From Lactuca virosa (taxonomy: Eukaryota > Streptophyta > Magnoliopsida > Asterales > Asteraceae): a DNA stretch of 64,000 bases. A program made the translations under genes and the position numbers. The notes under the pieces were generated by a model. That model made no database searches. It was not told the DNA's origin and saw nothing but the letters and a program-made list of their open reading frames with translations. The stretch lies in contig CAKMRJ010005523.1 in the NCBI GenBank assembly GCA_928212115.1, positions 145,248,337 through 145,312,336 of the forward strand, read 5' to 3'. Shown here piece by piece: positions 58,936 to 64,000 of the stretch. Each line of letters begins with the position of its first letter. Within the stretch, counting starts at the first letter, position 1.

Positions 58936-61279
58936 GACATGATTCATGATGTCTCACATAAAGACATGATACTAGACTAGTCCTTTTGCTACAATATTTC
59001 TATTTGCCAAGTTCTCATAATTCAGATTATGAAAAGGGATGCTGTAATCATAATCGAATTTTATAATGCAAATAATGGACCCATATATAGAATTTCCTTA
59101 TGTTGAGCCATTCCAACACAAAATGCATATATATTCTTGACTAAAGATGATTAAAACCTCAATCTAAGCTTTTAGAATTGAAATGAAGTATAATTTCCTC
59201 TCCCTTAATTATAGCAAAACAACTTTTCAACCCCTGCAACTTCACGAATTGAAACTTTTGTTTTCTATAATTAACATTGCTATCTTGCAATACTAATAAT
59301 AATTATCATGCTCCCACTAACATGATGATTATTAGCATAACACTTATGCTCCCACTAGCTTTGACATGTACTCATAAATCAGCTGAACTTCTAGAAATCA
59401 ATACTTTATTAACTTTCTTACCAAATTTCAGATTTATGATACGAGATGTTTTTATAAGACTTTATCAAAATCACACACCTTTCCTTAGATAGATCACATG
59501 TGTGTCTAAACAATTTTTAGAACTATGAAAAGGGATGTCGTAATCATAGTCTCAATTGTTTAGACCTTTGAGATTTCTCACAAGTCCATGTTAGTGTGCC
59601 GGTTAACCACACACGCTCCACTAACGACTTTGAGAATGCAAATATCACAACTGTTATCTACTTAAAATCTACATAGTGAAAGTGTTTCCTCACCATCATT
59701 CTCATGAATCGTAGAGAAACCTTATGACACTTAGATTTTATGGTGTATGTGTTCTTATCCATGTGAATTTGTCAAAACCATAGTCACAAGACAAGGATAA
59801 TGACAAATCCAAACTCATATGGACTGAACTCCATCTTAATTTCTTGCCACCTGGCATCACAAGGGCCTGCCATTACTTCCAAGTTGTTATGCAACAATTT
59901 GAGAACACTCAGACCTCATATGCAAAGCCAACTTTAACTGGAATGGGCACAGAAATATGTTAACACGATAGGTTATAAAACCTCACGTCGTGTATTAGTG
60001 TCAAACTACATGTTTTAATCTTGATTAGATCTTGAAATACTTTCAGGATCTTTTAGACTCCCACTGTCCTCTTGACATATAAAACTCACTTGTCAAATAT
60101 TCAAGAGATAGTGTGGATTCTTTATCAAGACAAACGTTTCACACAATTGGCCTTAGTTGGTCTTTGTTTTATCCAAAACATCACAACTTACCAATTTCAA
60201 ATGTACAAGAGTAGAAAACATTTTACTCTTACACTTGACAAGTGTTATAAACCTTCTTTAAGATGTGTCACTCAAGTTACAGTCTTGGAGTATGACTCTA
60301 AGACTTGTTTCGGAACGAAGTATGACTCATCTTCTTGATTTAACCATTTCAACAATTCATGACTCCTCTTCTTAGCCATAAGAATGCACTAAGATATCCT
60401 TAGAAGACCAATTGTGATATGGTTCTTTAATCATTAAGATGATCACAAAACATGATACTAAAGTACTCTCCCATCTTTTCAGATTTGAGAAACTTTTATC
60501 TTTCTGCCTAATTTGATTCTTCTCATTCGTTCTGCCATACATCGAAACTTTTCCAATGTTTCAGAATTATACTTAAGCTTGTAAGTATAACCATATTTAC
60601 TAAACTTTAGTAACTCATGACGAATAGTCTTATCGATATTTGTGGTGGACTTGATCAGTGCACAAGAATGTGTACTCGATCCCTTAGTCCTTCACTTGAC
60701 TCACATATACATGTCTTAATTTTCCAAAGATGAAAATTCTCATTCATCATACTATACAACTTGCATGATTCCAAGTTTCGGTCCAATTAAAACTTGGGTG
60801 ATGAGAATCTTTCCTTATTTGGTAAATTAGACATTACCACAAATGAAAGAAACAAATCCATTTTCCAATATTGCTATCAATGGAATCATATAAGCAACAA
60901 TTTTTCACAAATGCCGTTGTAAGGATACTTAGAAAAAATAAAATCAAAAATTTTCCTTTTATTTTAAAACTTTACGGAAACTTATCCTTACAGTGCAAAA
61001 GCATATGAAAAGCTTGTTGTTATCTATTCCTAAGCAATATATCATAACTCCTAAGCAACAACTCAAAATTCTGATCGCCGAACCATGCGATCGAAATCCA
61101 TCTTCGCGATCAGAATCAGCATATACTTCCTTTAAGTTTCTTCACTTTTTCTTTGATTCTTAAAACATCAACATGTGACCCAGTCACATCATGTAATAAG
61201 AATCTCAGAATAGAAACTTAACAGAGTTAGATAGTGGACTTTACCTGAAGTAGAGTTAAACTTCTTGACTTGATCAACC
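58936..61279 (-). pseudogene. Decayed pol region of F2
   Basis: No long frame. Short matches to F1 RT remain, e.g. CTCCCACTAGCTTTGACATG (59350) against the antisense RT at 42883. Constant-loop hairpins lie at 59025-59625. Most of this stretch cannot be aligned by eye to coding sequence. Confidence 0.4.
59025..59625. other. Constant-loop hairpins, left group
   Basis: 15-nt loop family: stems GATTATGA/TCATAATC (59025-59032, 59048-59055) and ACTATGA/TCATAGT (59522-59528, 59544-59550), both with loop AAAGGGATGYYGTAA. 22-nt loop family: stem GTTAGTG/CACTAAC (59590-59596, 59619-59625) around a loop containing GGTTAACCACACACGCTC. Confidence 0.8.
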
Positions 61280-61774
61280 TTATGATCTTTCAGGTAAATA
61301 GGCAGCTTCGCAATCAATGCCCCTTCCATTGGCGCAAGAGAAACATATGGACTCTTTAGGAATGGTACATGGGACTATCGCATACTTAGCCTTTCTCTTT
61401 ACCATTTGGTCAACCGAGTTGACTGTGGCCGATCCCTTTCCATTGGGAAGAGAAAGCTTTTGTAGAAATCCAATGTTACCATTGTCAATGTCCATTGGGA
61501 AGTTGATCTCCTAATCATATTTGCTTTACTAGTCCTCAAATCATTGCTGATTCAGCAACACCAAGCAAATAGATAAGATCATTAAGGGTCATGTCATAGT
61601 CTGTTTTATAGTAGTCCCAAAGGAACTCACTATGTGACTTAGAAAGTGATTGAACATCCAACTTTCTTAAGACTTTGACACCCAACTCTCCTGGCTTGTC
61701 AATATGTGACTTCATCTCCAAGATGCGATCACACATAGAGATTTGGGAAGATCATAGATGTCTGAACTAGACAT
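61280..61774 (-). pseudogene. gag: Decayed gag of F2
   Basis: On the minus strand ATG 61774 is followed by a Copia-gag-like stretch in two frames (ILEMKSHIDKPGELGVKVLR, DMTLNDLIYLLGVAESAM). A Lys-rich part and a degenerate knuckle (ESICFSCANGRGIDCEAA) come next, lacking correct Cys/His spacing. The frame changes between 61736 and 61495. Confidence 0.6.
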
Positions 61775-61861
61775 CTTTTGGGAGATATTCAAGATAGTTG
61801 ATCTAAAGTCCTTAATATAACACCCAATATGAAATATTAAGGCTAGGACCCAACACAATAC

Positions 61862-62261
61862 TTTTATAACTTGGAAGAGGGATGTCGTAATCCAAGCTAT
61901 AAAATATTTGAATGTAGGTGAATGACGATTCACCAATTTCCACCATGAAAACGAAATAATTTAATTAGGTTTTACTTGGATTTAAAACTCCTAGATCTTT
62001 TGAGATTCATTAAATTGTTCAATGGTATGTTGCAATCTCGATTGTGCCCTCTCAAATTTTGTGACTGGGATGCCGAGGATCACAAAACAAGGTGTGAATA
62101 ACCATACAAATATACTTGGTACCCTTAATATTTACCCCTCAATCGATGTGTCAGTTAACCACACGCGCTCCACCGATACTATGATAAATATTAAGTTACC
62201 CCTTTGCCTACCTTGTTAAATCTAGGTTAGTGTGCCGGTTACCCACACGCGCTCCACTAAC
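61862..62261. other. Constant-loop hairpins, right group
   Basis: 15-nt loops: stem TTTTATAACTTGGA with TCCAAGCTATAAAA (61862-61904, one mismatch) and TTTTGTGA with TCACAAAA (62057-62087). 22-nt loops: ATCGATG with CACCGAT (62142-62177, one mismatch) and GTTAGTG with CACTAAC (62226-62261). Confidence 0.8.
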
Positions 62262-62684
62262 GACTTAAGCAAAGTGCAAAGTGTAATTTCATGGGTTAGC
62301 ACCAAATTCACATTTTCCTATGTAAGTAAGATTGGGAATTTATAAAAGTTTAGTTACTTAGTATTTATCATTAATACTTTTAATGAAGGTAGAATTCTAG
62401 TCCTTGTCCTACCCGTTCGGCTAACGACCCTCCACCAGTCAAGGAAGCGGTGAGTGAGAGTGGACACCCATTAAACTGCCATTTTATAGGCAGTAACCTT
62501 ATACCCCCATTATAGACCGACTTTGTGAATGAGGCCTACTAATGGTAAGACTGACTTGCTCTTATACATATATATATATATATTATTAACTTATAATACT
62601 ATAAAGTATAAGCGTTGAATTTTAACTTAATTCTAAGGGCTTAACTTGGAATTAAATTATTCATAAGGGAAAACTTTACAAATT

Positions 62685-62918
62685 CCAAAACTTGAGGGCA
62701 AGTTTTGAAAATATTCAAAACTATTCAATTCCATAACTTATGTGTTTAAAGTAGGTTTAATTTAAAAAACTCTTCAAGTTCCATAACTTGAGGACAAGTT
62801 ATGGAAGACTTTAAACTATTAAAAGAATATGACTTTTTCTTTATTCATAACCTATGGAAATATTTATGAGTTTTAAGAATCTTAAATGTGACTTTTCATA
62901 TAACTTGAGGACAAGTTA
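62685..62918. other. Three CTTG-AGGR-CAAG hairpins in F2 leader
   Basis: 62685-62707, 62781-62804 (12-bp perfect stem TTCCATAACTTG) and 62899-62918. The inner stem is constant; the outer arms differ between copies 1 and 2 but still pair. Confidence 0.75.
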
Positions 62919-63385
62919 CAAAAACACATTTTAGAACCAACTCTTAGATTAATTTGGATTGAAAACAACAATTTCACATAACTTTCCTATTAATCTAAGA
63001 AACTCATAAGAACAAGATAATTCAATCAAACTTTTTCATGTAATTAGCCTAACCATCAAACTAATACAAAACATGAATCTATTGACAATTATCTTTGAAA
63101 TTGGATTAGCATGAACATTACCACATCAAAACAGGTTTATAAGTTGAAAAACAGCTTGGGGTAATGTTCCTAGTCCAATTCCAGCCAAAACAGTCGAAGA
63201 TATGCTGTCTGGGGGTCCAAACTCGTCGAGTGCATGAACCAACTCGACGAGTTGGATCATTTTGAACACTTTTAAGGCATGGACTCGTCGAGTCATCTGA
63301 TGGACTCGCCGAGTCAGTTGCCCAGACATCAAAAAACTTCGATTTTTAAGCAGATTTTGCAAGTATAACAAGAAAACAAGCCTTG

Positions 63386-63397
63386 GCTCTGATACCA
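63386..63397 (-). other. PBS of F2
   Basis: On + GCTCTGATACCA, i.e. initiator-Met complement on the minus strand, directly left of the 5' LTR. Confidence 0.88.
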
Positions 63398-63398
63398 C

Positions 63399-64000
63399 TG
63401 TAGGGTTTTGAGCATTCTAACACTCCTAAGTGTACATGCAACCCTAAATACCTTGGATCTATGTTTTTTATACATGCAAATATGAATATTCCAGGGTATT
63501 ATCCTAACTAGCATACAACACATTGAATCATATGGAATAATACAAGTTTAGAAGACATAACTTTTAATGTAGCTTGATTCCATGGAGCTTAAGAGCCTAG
63601 TGCCCCAAGTGTGATACCTCAAATGGTTCACACAACACCAAATACACTTAGAATAACTTGAGAGAAATGTGACACTTCATGAAATCGGCTAGCCCTCACC
63701 ATTCCATTCTAGTCTCTCATGGTTGCCGATTTTGACAAGAATAAGATGATTACATAGTGTGTCACAATTAGGGTTACAACATGTAAAACCTAATTGTTAT
63801 GGCCTTTCATTTCCATGATCCATCGGTACAAAAACACTATGGAGCATCCTATGGGTTTTAGCGCAACTTGATAATCCATGGAGCATTAGCCCACTTATAC
63901 AAGTATGGATGATTTACACAATCAACCCATATATTTAATTAGTCTCCTTTTGATCACTTAATTAATTCCAAATTAATTCTTGATCAATACTAATTAAATA
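63399..64000 (-). repeat. 5' LTR of F2, cut by window end
   Basis: Starts TGTAGGGTTTTGAGC and matches the F2 3' LTR closely to the edge. The TATA position reads GATTACATAG (63748-63756) instead of GCTTATATAG in the 3' copy. Confidence 0.9.

Larger units (their letters stand above)
61775..63385 (-). other. Leader of F2 with hairpin clusters
   Basis: About 1.6 kb of non-coding leader between PBS and gag. From the PBS inward (right to left): four ACTCG-N-CGAGT palindromes (63218-63316), three AACTTG-AGGR-CAAGTT hairpins (62685-62918), then constant-loop hairpins (62261-61862). Confidence 0.7.
43038..64000 (-). mobile_element. Antisense Copia element F2, runs off the right edge
   Basis: 3' LTR at 43038-43818 with reversed PPT GTCTCCCACTTGG (43819-43831). 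Internal remnants at 43832-45239, 58005-58176 and 58936-63384. Reversed PBS at 63386-63397. 5' LTR from 63399 to beyond the edge. The two LTRs are clearly a pair: both carry the same CATTGAATCATATGGAATAA block that F1's LTR lacks. Gypsy G and solo LTR F3 are inserted in it. Only decayed gag and traces of pol remain. Confidence 0.85.

Noticed and set aside
61981..62050. A fifth 15-nt-loop hairpin around GGTATGTTGCAATC.
   Set aside because: The loop core is similar but the arms at the expected distance do not pair. Only a wider GAGATT/AATCTC pairing exists.
1..64000. Host protein-coding gene, tRNA or rRNA.
   Set aside because: No frame outside the retroelements has a recognisable domain, and no tRNA-like cloverleaf or rRNA segment was seen. 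The tRNA-like strings are primer-binding sites.

Overview
This window is plant nuclear repeat DNA with no recognisable host gene. It is a stack of LTR retrotransposons of both superfamilies (Ty3/Gypsy and Ty1/Copia) plus one Mutator-like DNA transposon. Primer-binding sites match the 3' end of plant initiator-Met tRNA. The element families and the palindromic motifs (ACTCGTCGAGT, GTACGCTGGGCGTAC, TTTACGGCCGTAAA) suggest an Asteraceae genome, most likely Lactuca (lettuce). That organism call is inference from family resemblance, not proof.

Layout, left to right. (1) 1-12024 is a three-layer nest. Gypsy LTR A (1-929) sits in element B (930-5115: a broken additional ORF plus 3' LTR). B sits in a decayed chromodomain Gypsy C (5116-12024: gag, protease, RT, RNase H, integrase, chromodomain, 3' LTR). 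(2) 12606-14518 is a 1.9-kb Mutator-like element with long terminal inverted repeats, a perfect 9-bp target duplication and a GC-richer core. (3) 14851-17768 is an antisense LTR and internal flank of a further element J. (4) About 17769-40473 is Gypsy E. Its 5' LTR is split by a complete coding-free LTR element N1 (17920-21525, TSD ACTCG) and by a complete Sirevirus-like Copia H with an extra 3' ORF (22981-35253, TSD TTTGT). (5) E's integrase is cut at 40473 by antisense Copia F1. F1's RT is cut at 43037 by a second antisense Copia of the same family, F2, which runs past the right edge. F2 contains Gypsy G (45240-57999, TSD CTGTC) and a solo LTR F3 (58177-58930, TSD TATGG). G contains a 3.7-kb solo LTR K (51298-54997, TSD CTATC). 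J > E > F1 > F2 > G > K is a six-deep nest.

Almost every coding region is interrupted by stops, frameshifts or insertions. The cleanest reading frames are the pol and 3' ORF of H and the gag of G. G is a gag-only element: both LTRs, PBS, PPT and gag are kept, but pol is gone except for its last codons and is replaced by non-coding sequence.

The most interesting signals are structural and non-coding. In F2, two families of stem-loops keep a constant loop (15 nt or 22 nt) while the stem sequences differ between copies yet still pair. The Gypsy LTRs A, C, E, G and K each show a splice-donor-like and an acceptor-like site (CAG followed by GTAC) that enclose tandem arrays of hairpin-capable motifs. 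The same ACTCG-Y-CGAGT palindrome occurs in the LTR of Gypsy G and in the leader of Copia F2. Element H repeats its LTR/leader motif in front of its third ORF, next to a TATA box and a splice-acceptor-like site.
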